64,000 bases of DNA from Cokeromyces recurvatus (lineage: Eukaryota; Mucoromycota; Mucoromycetes; Mucorales; Mucoraceae): assembly GCF_025118155.1 (NCBI RefSeq), contig NW_026251430.1, positions 1 through 64,000 on the forward strand, read 5' to 3'. How positions within the stretch are numbered: the stretch's first letter is position 1; each line of letters starts with the position of its first letter. The notes below the pieces were generated by a model that saw only the letters and a program-made list of their open reading frames with translations, did not search any database and was not told the DNA's origin. The translations under genes and the position numbers were made by a program. Below, in pieces: positions 47,722 through 61,304 of the stretch.

Positions 47722-48410
47722 TAAAGTTTCATTATATCAAAGTTAAGCTTTTGCAAATGTTTGTTAAGTTTAAGCCCAGACATTATCATTATCACTTGTG
47801 AGTAGCAGTAAAAAGCATTTTTCTTTTCTTAAAATAGATCTTCTCCTTTCGATCATAAGCAAAGACTGATAACATTAAAAAAAAAAAGGAGCCCTTAAAG
47901 ATGTTATCATGGAAAAAAGTATATTTACTATGTATTAACATGGTAGTAGTAGTTATGAAACTTTATACAAGCCTGAACAGAAATAGCTCATTCTAGATTA
48001 AATTTGTAAGCCGCATTTAGAATAGTGAAATTTAAATAATAACATGACAAGTATCCTAAAGAGAAAACGAATTTAAACAATTAGCACTGATATGCAGCAA
48101 TTTTCATTTACTGGATATCAATGTTTAGTTAGATTATTATTCATTTTGATAAGCAGTATCTGCCTTAGCTCTTCATTCTACTTTTATAGATACACACATA
48201 TTTATCAAAATTTTCTATAGCATTATATTCCATAGCAGTGTTTATTTTAATTTTATTTCATTTTATAAAAGATACTATTGATCGAGTAGTCCTATAAAAT
48301 TAAGCCAATAACCATATAATGACTTGAAACAAAAAATAATAAAAGTTAACATACTAAAGTTTATGAATGTTCGTATGACATGTAAAGATGAATAGTATGT
48401 TACTTAATAA
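47722..48410. other. Intergenic spacer between convergent genes
   Basis: 689 bp between the MoaE and P450 stop codons. AT-rich, no coding content recognised. Confidence 0.6.
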
Positions 48411-50458
48411 TTAAGTGTATCTTTTTGTTAACTGAATTTTTAATGATTCAGGGCCTAATAATCCAATACCTCCTCCACTTGCATTCTTTAAACCAAATTC
48501 ATGCTCACTATTGGGTACAAGTTTCCAAGTATATCTCTTTAAAAACATTGCTTGAACTACTCTTTGTTCTGACATACTAAAATTTTTGCCAATGCATGTC
48601 CTAGGTCCGTCTCCAAATGGCATCCAGACAGCTTCACTGCGAAAGCTTGAGTTTTGTTGATCAAATCTGTCTGGATTGAATTTTTCAGGAGCATCCCAAT
48701 AATTATTCAAATGATGAGTACAGTAAAGCTCCTTTTTATAGAAATAAAAATGACAATAAATAAAACGTGTAAAAAAAAAAAATAAAAAATAAAATGAAAA
48801 CAGATACTTACGATAGCTACTCTTGTTTCTTTTGGAATAAAGAATCCACCTATATTTGTGTCCTTTGTTACTATACGAGGGAGATTACCTGAAGTAGGAG
48901 GATTAATTCGCATAGTTTCCAGAATACAATTATTTAAATATTTCATTTGTTTGAGTTCTAAGTCTGTTGGAATAATATCTTCAGGAGAATCTCCTAAAAT
49001 TTCTAAAACTTCCGCACGAGCTTTATCTTGGATTTCTGGATTAGCAGCAAGGTAATACATGAAAGAGGCAGTAGCACTTGCAGTAGTTTCATGTCCTATT
49101 ATTCATATTTAAAGTATATATAAATACTATATTTTGGCCCCTTCCTCCTCCTCCCACTCCCAGTCACTTTTTTTTTTTCTAGAATATGTATACATTATTA
49201 TGTATCCTTACCTGCAACAAAAAATACAGCAAGATTTGAAACTAATTCACCATCAGTTAGATAAAATTTATTATGCGTATTTGTAGGATCTTCAGCGGCC
49301 ATAATCATGAGAGTAAGTAAATCAGGTTTTTTCTTTGGATCATCCATATCAATTTTATTTTCATGAATAAGACGTTTACGGTCCATAATAATATCCGATA
49401 ATAACTTTCGAAGATGTTCATTTGCTTGACGAGCACGATTACGATAAGGAATAAATCTAGAAGGGATACGTGTATACGCTGGAAATAAATAAACTAAAGG
49501 ATCTCTAACAATACCTATTTTAATTTATATTAAATATTTATAATACATAATGTGACCTTAATAATACTTACTAAAGGCTCGCTTATAAATAACGGCATAC
49601 ATTGAATTTGGATCAGATACAGCTTTCATATCAAAGTTCTTTATAGATAGATAGATATATTGATAGATAGAAAATGAAAAAGGTGAATATAATATTATTC
49701 GTTTATAGAATATCATAACTTACAAAAATACCAAGTCCAAGACAATCAAGTGCATACCTAATAAATAATTATAACACTTTAAAATTATGTATCACACAAG
49801 TTACTTATATTTACCTTCTCATATAATCTGCAGCATCAATTATACCATCCTTATTATATTCATCAATTGCTATAAATATTCTTTTTGTTATTTCACCAAA
49901 TACTTCTACTGGCATCGCTCTGTGGAACACAGGATTAGCAACACTTCTTTGTCTTCTCCAATCTTTATAATTGGCATTTCCCATATTAGGTTCTTGATTT
50001 GTTAAAATAAGGTCCTTTATATAGATAAATAAAGTTTAATATATAGGCAGGTTTTTTTTTTTTTTTTTTTTTGATAGTCAACTTACTGGGTCCAATGAGA
50101 CTTGCTCCTTTGGGTATGTATGAACATCCCTCAATAAAACTTGAAGTAAACGAGGATCACCTACAGTCAACACCCATCGTCCCATAATATACTTTAAGCA
50201 TAAACCATGTTGATTTATAAGTGGTAACATTAATTTCTTTACCCTTATATCATGACTGTCGCCTTTTATAATACTTAAAAACCATGGAATTGTATCAACT
50301 TTTGGTATATGTCTTAGATGGTTTGGAACAACAACTGCTTTCCAAAAAGCCTTGATTAGATAAGATCCTCCAAGAATAGACAAAAGTAGAGTCAAGTAAT
50401 GATATCTTTTAGATATTAATTGACTTGTAGGAGGAATAGTGTCTAAGATAAAAGACAT
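48411..50458 (-). CDS. Cytochrome P450 monooxygenase
   Basis: Seven exons, minus strand: 50458-50087, 50014-49815, 49757-49724, 49638-49572, 49514-49212, 49095-48812, 48731-48411; 526 aa. N-terminal membrane anchor near residues 20-40 (YLTLLLSILGGSYLIKAFW), then the P450 fold: I-helix FFVAGHETTASAT (residues about 322-334), K-helix ExxR in CILETMRINPP, PERF-type FNPDRFD, and heme loop FGDGPRTCIG with Cys466 as the iron ligand. One exon is only 34 nt. ER-anchored class II enzyme needing NADPH-P450 reductase. The substrate and CYP family cannot be assigned from motifs; the AGHETT layout is CYP4/CYP52-like in general style. Confidence 0.93.
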
Positions 50459-51880
50459 AATAGAAGAAAATATAATTAAAAAAGAAAAGAAAACAAACAA
50501 ATCTCTTTTTTTTCTTTTTACATATTTATATAGTTTTATGCAATTGTACCTTTGTTCTCCATAAATGGATAAAGTCCGTAATATGGCTACACTCTTCTTC
50601 TAATAAAGGGTAAAAAAAGCGTACTTTATTTTCAATTTGTTGTTGCTGCACATTAACTTTTTCTATATAAATTTGCTAAATTATGAAAGCTTTTTTCATT
50701 ATTATTATAGTGCCAATAAATAAGGTATCTGATACTAATGATAAAAAAATTAGATTAAAATTTTCACGCTTTTAAACCTAGGGTCTTCTAACAATTCATC
50801 ATTTTAAGGTACAAAAAAAAAAAAAAAAAAAGCATGTATTAAACTCTTTGAGAAAGGATTCTGATTTCAGCTAATGTACATAATCCAATGGTTAATGCTA
50901 TTATAAATAAATATAAAAAAAAACAACTTAACCTATGCTAAACTATGTTTTTTACCTGTTATACGTGTGACAAGAGTATACATGTCTTTTAAAAGTGAAG
51001 TAACATTATCTAACTTATTATAGAAGGTCTTGGGTTGAATGGAAGCTTATTATGCATACCGAGAGTACTTTAGTTTGTTACCAAGCAATATAGAGCACTA
51101 GGAATATATAAAAGCCATGGTAACCTTCTTTTTATATAAACATATGACCTTTTATAGAAATAAAATAAACTATTATTTTTTTATTTAGGATATTCAACTA
51201 TTTCTAACAAGAAGCACAATGTATATTATGGTTATACTCAAGTAGAAATGGGTATCCGTGGAGTGGTATTAAAGTAACATATTTAACTTGAAGTATGCAT
51301 CATTGCTATAGGATTTGTTGATTTATCTTAACTAAAAACCAAAAGAGAACATGTTCTTCCTCCAAATATATATTTTCTGCTAATATCGTTGGTAGAATCC
51401 TAGTTTCTTTATTAGCTGCGACCATCCTGGCTATTAAAACATTTACATTTTTATTTCAAAAAACTAATAAAGCTGATGTATGAGCTGAATTATATACTCT
51501 TATAATTAAATATTTAGTATTCTTGATTATCTCTAATAATATATTCAATAACAAGTCTAATAAAACAAAAATATTTAGTGATGAGACCAAGCGCTTAAAT
51601 ATAATATATTTACACCCCACTGTAAAAATGAATTCTATATTCATAATCTATCTATTCATATATATTATTTATTTTACGACTACTACAATTATCATAAATG
51701 TACTATCTCAAAGTTTATAATACATAATTTTAGAAACAAATTTTTATATACAAATTTGTGTATTTCTTTGCATGCTTGAAATTTATTATTGTGTTCATAA
51801 TTGATATAATATATTACAAAAAAAAATAATCCTTTTCTTTCTATCTCTCTGTCTCTTTTCTTCTTCCTCTTTCTCTCTAT
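50459..51880. other. Intergenic, 1.4 kb, no gene seen
   Basis: Between the P450 start and the RasGEF stop. AT-rich with A runs (about 50810-50831) and no recognisable protein or RNA gene. Small frames on both strands around 51456-51720 are low-complexity. Confidence 0.5.
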
Positions 51881-54800
51881 TTATATGTTATCATTCATTG
51901 TTTGAGCTCTAGGCTCAAGTTCTAAACTTCTTTCATATAAATAATCAACATCTCTACTTGTTTCTAATTGCATCTTAATATAATCCTGAATTTCAGGTAC
52001 ATATTGAAAGATATATGGCGGCGATTGAAATTGTTTAATTTCTCGAATAACCTCTGCTGCCTTTTGTTGCTTTGCAAAATTGATCAAGTTATTAGACTTT
52101 TTCAAAAAGTCTGGATTACCGTCTTCAATAAATGTGAGATCTTGTAAGTAAATACCTAAAAATGGAATACAAGGTGGATTCACAGAATGAATCATTTCTC
52201 GGTACTCTGTAAAATTTCGATTTGATCCCATCAATTTTCGAATGTGAGCAAGTGATTGACTAGTACGACTGCTGACAAGCTCCCATGTCTTTTTTAATCT
52301 TCCGATAGCACTATTATCAAAGGCAGAAAGAATTGCCATACATGTATTATAGTTATTCATCTCAAGACAACGCTAAAAAATTAAATCAAAAATTTTTGAT
52401 TAACTCGGCTTCTATAACAAACAAACATATATATATATATATGTGTGTGTGTGTGTTTACATACATTTGCAACTTGAGCCCAATACTTGATAACAACTAC
52501 ACGCTTTTTAGCTTCTTTATAACTTAGAATACTTCCAGAGACCCATGAAGTTAATCGATTACAATAATCAATAGATTGTTTCACATTTTCGGCATTTTCA
52601 GCACCATCTTTAGACCAGGCTTTGCTTAAGCATTCAATAGGTCGAATACTGCTATAAAATTTAAAGTCCATGATAGTAAGTTGACGTGCTAATTCAAGAG
52701 GATCTGTATCTAACAAGCGAATATGTTGTAAGTTTTTTGGTAGAATTGGCATAGGTCCATTCATGGTATTTGGTATCAATTTCTTTAAGCCACCACCATT
52801 AGCATCTAATTCCCTTCGTTTCCTAATGAGACGATTTAATTGTTCAGCTGAAAAAGATGAGGAATCGCAAATTACTGTATTAGCAAAGATTTGAAGTTTA
52901 TTCAATATAAACTCATCTTTATCATTATAATAATTTTCTAGCCAATTCTTCATAACATTAAAAACACTAAAAAAAAAAGAGAGAGAGAGAGATGAGTCTA
53001 TTTGCAGCTTTATGGATGTAATATAAATGTGTGTTTGTGTGTGTTTTTTTACCGAAGTCGAATAAACTTTTGTTTTTTATCTGTCCATATATCAAGCTCT
53101 TCTGGTGTCAAATTATCAGGAGGTGCTAAATTATATCGCTCTTGTAGTAAATCAACAAACTCTTCAGTAGTACAAAAAGATCTATATGTTAATAAGAAAT
53201 TGGCAATAAAGCTCATGTCTATTTTAAAAAAAAAAAATAAAATAAAAATATTCACACATAAATTAATAATTTATTAAACACACACACACACCCGAAATAT
53301 TCACATACCTATATAATCATGAAGAGTTAAACGCTCAACTAAAGCACGAAGAGTACCACCTTTTACACTCTTATCTTGAGAAAATTCAATATCGCCTTCT
53401 GCATAATCATATCCTAGAAACCAAAATTGAGATTGATCTTCTTGGAGATTTATACCATGACCGAAACTAAATTGGCGTTTTAAAGCTTTATTATCTACAG
53501 ACCGAACCAAATTGGCTAATGTTAAGCTTGTAGCCGCTGTACTTATAGAAGGTCTATGTTGTGCCTGTTGCTGATTTGTTTGTCTGTTATACAAACGAGG
53601 AAGCATAAGTGTATTTGATGTCTCTAATGTTGTATTATTTTCAGCAACTGATGTTGATTCATTCAAATTATTACGATAATTGTTCTGTTTCTTGTTGTCG
53701 TTATCAAAATAGTTGTGAACAGGTGAAATTGGATCTCCTTCTCGTATATTGCTATTTTCGCCATTTTTCATCAACCAAACTTTACGTTCACCTACCATTT
53801 GCACAACGTTAGAGAAGATGTTTTCAATTGTATCCTCAACTAAATGAACGGTTTCTTCAATAGAACTAACAGATTTAGCTAATTCATTATGAGTATCTGT
53901 CAAGACTTGCACAGCACTAAAGAGTAATCCAATTGAATTATAAAGCTGTTGCTTATTGCTGCGAAATTCAGGTAATGACTGAATTTGGGTTGTATCAAAG
54001 TTATTTACATCAACATCGTTTAATATAGCGAGGTAATTCCCAATTTGAGATGATAAATTTTGGAAAAGTAAAATTACATTTGATCTTGCCTTTTCGTCAA
54101 GAATATTATATTGTTCTTCATTAAAGATAGATTCTTCGTCACCGTCATCATTCTCGTTCTCGCTAATTTTCTTCTGTTGTTTCTGCTCCAATGTATATAT
54201 ATAAGTGGATGCCTTACATAAGGCATCTGTTGAACCAACAATCTGCTTTGCGTGAGTTTGTAAACTAACGATAAGATCTTGATTAAGAGGGTATTTTGCT
54301 TTTGATTGTGTTCCAGTACTGCTCTTTCTTCTGCTCATTTTTCTTGGTAACTCATCCTCGGTTTCATGTAATAAAACGAATTTAGGATTAATGGGTCCAA
54401 GACTGATATCCTTATTCTGACAGACTAAAATAAATTTTCTCACAGCATTTAGAACATCAGATGCATCACGTTGTATTTTACTATTTACATCCATAATATT
54501 ATCATTTATATTTTTAGCAGATAAAATAAGTTTAGCAAGTGTAGAGAGGACGATACGTAATGGCTCCTTAATCTCCGTGTCTTGCATATGTGGTGCATCT
54601 TTATCCATAGATCTGGAAGCGTATAACATAAGTCGAACTGCATCCACAATAACTGCAATCTTTTGTCTATATATGACTGTATTTTCATTTCGCATAATAG
54701 ATTTATTTAAATCTCGTACTGAATGTGCTATTTCACTAGCTATTGTTTTCCATGTCATATTCTCTTCTTCTAATAATGTATTTTCTGATTTATTGTGTTT

Positions 54801-55830
54801 GATTTTATTATTATATTCAGAATTAATTTGCTCATTATTTTCTGTTTTCTATAAAAAAAATAAAAATAAGTTACAATCTCCTCCTCCACCCCTCTCTTCC
54901 ACCTTATTTTTTTTTTTTTTTTTTACCAAACGTCCAGTAGAAAGATCAATATCGTCATAATTCCATGTTGTTTCGTTTGTAATTGAATTTCCATAATATA
55001 CTTTTCCTTGTGGAGTAGTTCGTTTAGTCCAATATGACATTAACTTTCAAATATGTATATTAATTAATAAATAAACAATATTAATTTTTTATATATGATA
55101 TTCTTACATTAACATGCTTATGCTCTACCACAGTTTGATTCTGTTTTGACTGTATTTTTCCAAAATCATCAAAATGTTCCATTGGCTTATCCATTGAAAT
55201 AGGTCGAGAAGTAACTTCAAATTCTTCTTCTGCACTAGGATGACTATCATCATTATCAGAATCTGAGATAATACCAGGGTGATTCCAACGCAGCCCACCT
55301 GTTTGTTTATTAAAATAGAATTTCGTGATTCCGTCATCAGCTATTTGAAGGGTCCATCCTTCAGGTAAATCAGAATCATCCTCATTATAAGAGGACCGTT
55401 GTTGATTGAGTGATGAAGAAGAAGGAGGTGCTTGTAATCTATGACGTTTAGGCTGGATTGCTCCTGAGTAATATGAATGATGATTTTTTGATGAGCTAGT
55501 AGGATGAATTCCCTGATTCATTCTTTGTATAACTTTGATTGTTCTTGCTTCTTCGTCGCTGTCATCTTCTATTGTTGTGGCGGGATTATGATGCTTTTTA
55601 TCTTTCTCTACAATAAGGTCTTGACTCGTTTCGACAATTTTAACATAGTTGCTAGGAAACCAACCCCGATTGCCTCCACATAAACCATCCCACCAACCAG
55701 AATCCAATTTGGTAAGTACATCGATGTATTCATCTTTTTCAAATGATAAAGATGATTTTTCTGTTGACGAGAAAGCATATAATGCTCTTACTCTACATAT
55801 AATTGGAAGTGTATTGGCTTCTGCAGCCAT
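51881..55830 (-). CDS. Ras guanine-nucleotide exchange factor, SH3-WW-RasGEF (Cdc25-like)
   Basis: Six exons, minus strand: 55830-55108, 55043-54927, 54848-53309, 53218-53053, 52966-52465, 52372-51881; 1179 aa. SH3 domain at residues about 12-67 (VRALYAFSSTEKSSLSFEKD, then SGWWDGLCGGNRGWFPSNYV), WW domain near 155-187 (LPEGWTLQIADDGITKFYFN), a second WW-like segment (TTPQGKVYYGNSITNETTWN), a long helical/Asn-rich middle, the RasGEF N-terminal module (GGTLRALVERLTLHDYIGD, MSFIANFLLTYRSFCTTEEF) and the catalytic Cdc25 domain (DPLELARQLTIMDFKFYSSI, KYWAQVANRCLEMNNYNTCM, PCIPFLGIYLQDLTFIEDGN). Activates Ras at the plasma membrane upstream of cAMP/MAPK signalling. Domain order matches SH3-bearing fungal Cdc25 proteins, with WW modules added. 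Confidence 0.94.
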
Positions 55831-56570
55831 ATCAGCATATAAATTAAAAGGGGGTTTTTTTTTCTCTCTCTCTCTCTTTTTAATTCTATAATATGTATAT
55901 ATGTATATATATATATTTATTTAGGCGAAATTTATATATATATATACATATAAAAATGCGCTTATAACTTCTTTGTAAAATTTATATAAATATATTTATA
56001 TAAAAAAAAAAAAAAAATAAAATAAAATAAAATAAAAGGGAGGGAAGCGGGGAAAAAAATAAAAAGCAAAATAAAAGCTAAAGAAAACAAATAGCAGTAA
56101 AATTTACAAGGAGCACAGAAAATCGCTTTTTTAAAGTTTAAATATAATTTGATTTGTTCGGTTATATCCAATCAACTAATCGTTATCTTTATAATAAGTG
56201 AACTAAGTTATAGTATTTTAATCAAAAGATTTTGAATTGTTTTAATTCTGAAGACAGACAAAAAAAAAAGAGTAGAAGTGAAACATAATAATAAAGTAGC
56301 ATTAGCGGTGAAACATTAAGCAGAAAGAACAACGTGGTATTTAAGCAATAATTTATCTTCCTCCCGCTAAATAATGGAATAAAGGGATACTTATTTATTT
56401 TTTGACATTTTATAGGCTATTATTTTTTTAAGTTAAAAGAAAGTTACTGAGGTCTTTATTATATCAAGCTTATAAATGTACTTGCATATGTACTAAATAC
56501 TTCCTCCTCCTCCCCCCTTTTTTTTTCTGTCTGTTTACCGTGTAATTTTGATTATTAATGGTTATATTAA
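55831..56570. other. Intergenic spacer
   Basis: 740 bp between two minus-strand genes, holding the RasGEF promoter side with a CT repeat just upstream of its start (about 55855-55880) and TA-rich DNA at 55895-56000. No gene recognised. Confidence 0.6.
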
Positions 56571-59500
56571 TTAACTTAGTGAAGTGCCTGAAGGTGTTAC
56601 AAAGTCGAATTTGCCTATGTAATCAAAGTGTTACATTTTTTTATGTGATATGCATATAAAAGTGAGCTTATTTTCCTACCTGGAATTGAAATAAAATAAT
56701 TGCATATTTCCCTACAAAATCTTAGTCTATATTGATCTGGAGGTACAATAGTAACTTCTTTTCTAGGCTGTAACGTTGATTTACTTTTAGATTCAATTTT
56801 TTTATACCACGTATAGGCTCCTATAAAATCTTTTTTTTTTAATAAGTTAAATGTGTACACTTAAAAATCATGCGATATTTTTTACCTATTATACCAACAA
56901 CTATTTCATGTTTATCTTGGTCAATACCTACTAATAAAGAATAATCCATTATATTACATTTCGCTAAAAACTCTGTATCATTTCGAATAGCTAATTCCAT
57001 AATGGCTTTTGATGTTTCATATACAGGAAAATACATTCGGAATTCTATGTACAATATAAAATTTAAACTCTACCCTTTATTATCTTTTTTATCAAGTGTT
57101 ACCATTTAGCCAATCTCTGTCCCACAAGGTAGTATCATTTTTTTGTTTGTGGACTTTATCCAAATGTCGATCATGTATCCCTTTAAAATCAAATTTCTAC
57201 ATACAACATAAACTATTATGTTTTTTTTTATTCTTATTATTATTCAAATGTCAAAATGAATTTTACCTTAATAATATTTTGTTTAAAAAATAAATATTCC
57301 ATTACAAGTACATCTAAATTAAATATAGTCTTTTTATCTAGTAGATTCTTCGTTTGAATTGTAAAAAATCCAAATATTTTGGCCAGTATTGAAGGTTCCT
57401 AAGTAGTAGATTTATATTAGGTTTCTCCTCCACTATATTATCTTTATATAAATATGTATATATCTGTATACATTGGCTGATTTTTTTATATGTTCAAAGT
57501 AATTTGGTGCAAATTTTAAAAAAGCATCTTTTTCTGCTATATTCCAGGCATTCATCATTTCTTTTATAACAAATCGATCATCTAAATAATAATAATAATA
57601 ATAAAAATTAATTTTTTTTTTTATTTAATGACACTATCATTATTATTTCCACCTTGAGATTTATAAAAGCGACTTTTACTTTTACCACCCGTAGTTGACC
57701 AAGATTGACATCGACTAATAGATTCAATCATTAATTGATTTATATCACATTGCCTACGAAGTATTTCAAATTCTTTTGCATAGTATACAATGCAAGTAAA
57801 TTCCACTCCATCATGAATAAACGCTATCATGTTTTATTTATGAATTTATATAATCTACCTACCTAACTCCCTTTCTCCTTTTTTTTTTTTTTTTAGTGTT
57901 AACTAAAATTACTACTTACTATGCTTTAAATGAGGGCTCATTATTCTTTTAATAGAGTTGGAAGGAATTTTATTGTAAAAATGAGATGTTATATTTGCCT
58001 CTCTTTTTTCTTCTTGTTGTTGAATAGAGACTAAAGTTTTTAGAGTGCGTTCTGTAATATGCTTTCTTTTTAGCAATAAATCTTTCTTTTCGGGCTTACT
58101 ATCATCTTCTTCTTGCCTCTTTGTCCAAATCCTAGTAGACTTCAAGTCATCTTTAACAATAAATTCCTTTTTTTTTTTTTTTAGAATGATGCATACTTAC
58201 TTCTGCAACGCTTGATTTAACTATTTCTGTTATTGTTGTACGAAAGGATGCTAATAATACTTTGCATCAGAAGAAGTTAGTTCTATGATGGATGATAATA
58301 TGTATTTACGTTCAATAGATGAGTAATATTTGTCAAGAATATATGTTGGTATTGCACTACTACTAGTTGTAGTGGTAGCAATCGATTCCCTTTTTTTGTT
58401 TGTTAAAGCTGCTAATAGATGTGAATCATTGTCCTCCGTTATGACAGTAATAACAGGTTCTTTAAAGGGTGCATCAGGATGACTCTCATTTTCTTCATAT
58501 TGTAGCATGTCTCGAAAGTAATCATTTGAACTCAATGTATAAGCGATGATAGAGGTAGGCTCATCTTCACGAACAAGGACAGAAGATCCAGGAAAACAAT
58601 GAATCCCCTTTGATTGAGTATACTCGGGTCGATGATCCCAATTGTAAATAGTATCAGTAGTTACTTGAAAACATTTTTTTTCTTCTTGCCAATCTGCTAG
58701 ATATTCAATAATAGATTCAGATTGAATGGCAAAATAACGTCTAAAGTCATTTAGTTCATTTAGATTTGTGTCCTGTAAAGCACGTTTCATGGCTTTGTAA
58801 TTCATATCGAGACGTTTACTTAATGCCATGATTTCAATTTCAAGTAGCTTTGCTTCCATTTGTTGTTGTTGGGAAAGATCTTGTCGCTGTTGCTCTAGGT
58901 ATTTTCGCTTGCATTCGGTCATTGTATAGTGCTGTAATGCATTTAAATGGGTTCGAATGGTCTCAAAAAATAAATCGACATCCCGTTCTGCACTCTTATC
59001 CCTCCACTCCATTAAGGTTGTTATACTCATTCTTGGTGAAGAAAAAGAGAATTCGTTCTTTTGTTCTACAATTCCTAAAGATAACCGAATTTTTGGCATT
59101 CGTATTTCATAATAGGTCATATCATTATCATGATATGTGAATTGGACACAGATGTCCTTATATTGGAAACACCTTACTATATGTTGACCTTGTCCCCCAC
59201 TCTTTCTGTCATTCTCTGCCCTTTTTGTATGCTTGCAGAATGGTTCAGGTGATGCCAGTGTTGCACTATAAAAGATAAGCTCCAAATATTTAGCAAAGGA
59301 GAAAGATCCTGTTTCTTTGCTTAAAATGGTGGGTACCGTCTTTGCATCGTCACATTGATTGCATAAAATCCATGTCATTATCATCATTTCATGCGTCTTT
59401 TCAGTAGATTCAAGAGGCTCACGTGTGCTAAAGCAGATTTGAATCCTTCCGATTCCATGTGCAAAACTCAATGTATGCTTTATGAATGACTGCTTGCAAC

Positions 59501-61304
59501 AGTCATAAAACTTGATGGATCGCAGATCGTCGGCTGTAGACGGTATTATAGAAGAAGAAGAAGGAAAAGGGGGGAAGAGTGATAAAGAGGAGATAGTTTT
59601 TTTAGTAGTCTCATGATTCTCAACTTGAACTGGGTTATTATTATTATTATTTAATTTATTCATCTTTATAGTCGAGGAAGAAGATGTCTCTACTACGACT
59701 CCAGGATCCCATTGTGATTGTGCCTTAGTATGATAGCGACACTGGTTACACCAATAATAAATTAGATTACCTAATGGCTGATCAAAATTTCTTATTGGGA
59801 ATAGGTTGAATAATGTATGAATGATGTTGTCTTTCGTCGTTGTCGTCGATGATGATGATAATGATGGGTGGTATTTAAAATAATGAATTGTACTCAGCAA
59901 AGGACCTAAACAAGGCTTATCGTGATAGTCTGTAGGGAAGCAAGTAAATGCAAAGGTGATGCTTTGATGATTCCTAAAGCTATTTAAAGAAGTAGTGTCC
60001 AACATCAAATGTTCTAATCCCTTTTTGCTGTCAGCTAATAAATGAGATGATGAGCGAATCGAAGTATAGGCTGTAATTGACTGAGGTAATTGCACCATCT
60101 CTGTTATTAAAGGAAATGCTTTATTCCTATTTTTGAGAAAGAATAGATGTAAAAGAAGGTTCTTCAGGACTTTTAAACAAGGATACTTACTTATCAGAGG
60201 ATATATTATATTGATCCTTATACAGAGTTAAGAGTCTTTTTTGTTCTTTAATCAACATCTTTTCTTCTGTTTCAAGCCTATTCAGTAAAATTGGACATGG
60301 GAAATGACAATTAGGTGAAGATGATATAAAAGAGGCATTTTCAATGTGTAGTTTTAGTTTAGAAAAATAATCATGTGAATTTTCCTGCTTAATAGTATCA
60401 AAGTTTGCAAAGGATGAATGATGACTGTATGATAGCTGAAGGCTTTTATTGTTTCTAACATTTAATAAAGAAAGTTCGTGCTTGGTAGTTTTACCTACTT
60501 TCTTGAATAAAGATTTTGAACTGGACAAGAGATGCATATGAAATGGTTTCCAACAATTCATAACGGTAGACGAAGAAGTTGAATCATGATGTTCTTTTTC
60601 TTTTAAAGAAGAATATTTCTTTGTAGTTTCGTCAGAAATGTTAATACTTTCTAAAGAGTTCCAGTTTACGTTATACGATGATATAATCAATTTCACATGA
60701 CTATCTCGCATAACATAAGTTTCCAAATAAAGACTATGAATCAAGTAAACTAAAGCGTCCACTATTTCTATTACATTTTGTATTTTGATTTTAGTATCAT
60801 TCAAGCCATATAAACGAATAGTTCCTCCAATTGGAAACCTGAATGAATGATGACCTAAAAGAAGAAAGATAGAAAAGGTATATTATTATTATTATTACTA
60901 TTATTATTATATTGGTTACTACCATTGTTCAATCGTACTCCGTGAAAAACTTTGGTCAGGAACCTTGATTCTATTGGATCATTTATCGAAAGTATCTGTA
61001 ACCAGATTTCGTTGTTGTTATTATTATTTTCATCAAGCAATGATAGAAAATTAGTAGATGAAGAGGAAGCATGGATAAATTTTTCAAATAAAACAATTCC
61101 AATAGAATATAACACTTTTGACCAAGGTTCAAGTAGGAGAGAAAACTCACTTAACCAATTATCAAGCAATTTCAGAATGTGAATGCGCGATTGACTATCA
61201 ATGACTAATGTATTGTTGGAAGGTAGTGGCTTCATAAGGTATTTTTTATCATTCAATTTTCCTTTTTCTCTTATCCGAGAAATTGCGGACATATCATTCT
61301 TCAT
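56571..61304 (-). CDS. Fab1/PIKfyve-like phosphoinositide kinase lacking FYVE
   Basis: Twelve exons, minus strand: 61304-60923, 60854-60191, 60126-58310, 58250-58201, 58166-57920, 57823-57653, 57581-57472, 57398-57267, 57196-57103, 57044-56886, 56829-56680, 56614-56571; 1339 aa. The middle has the Fab1-specific Cys/His-rich region (QPLGNLIYYWCNQCRYHTKA, TWILCNQCDDAKTVP, SFSFAKYLELIFYS) and GSSVLVREDEPTSIIAYTLS, followed by the PIP kinase domain: DDRFVIKEMMNAWN, LDVLVMEYLFFKQNI, NIMDYSLLVGIDQDKHEIVV, GIIDFIGAYTWYKKIE, and RLRFCREICNYFISIPGKFD. It would make PI(3,5)P2 on endosomes/vacuoles. No FYVE finger and no recognisable chaperonin-like CCT domain precede residue 1. Two splice points need care: a 58-nt intron at 58251-58309, and an AAG acceptor at 56830 that restores the metal-binding Asp. 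The exon 6 donor (GTGGAA) is weak. Confidence 0.88.

Noticed and set aside
51456..51720. Minus and plus frames of about 60 codons between the P450 and RasGEF genes
   Set aside because: Low-complexity Ile/Leu/Asn-rich translations with no conserved motif.
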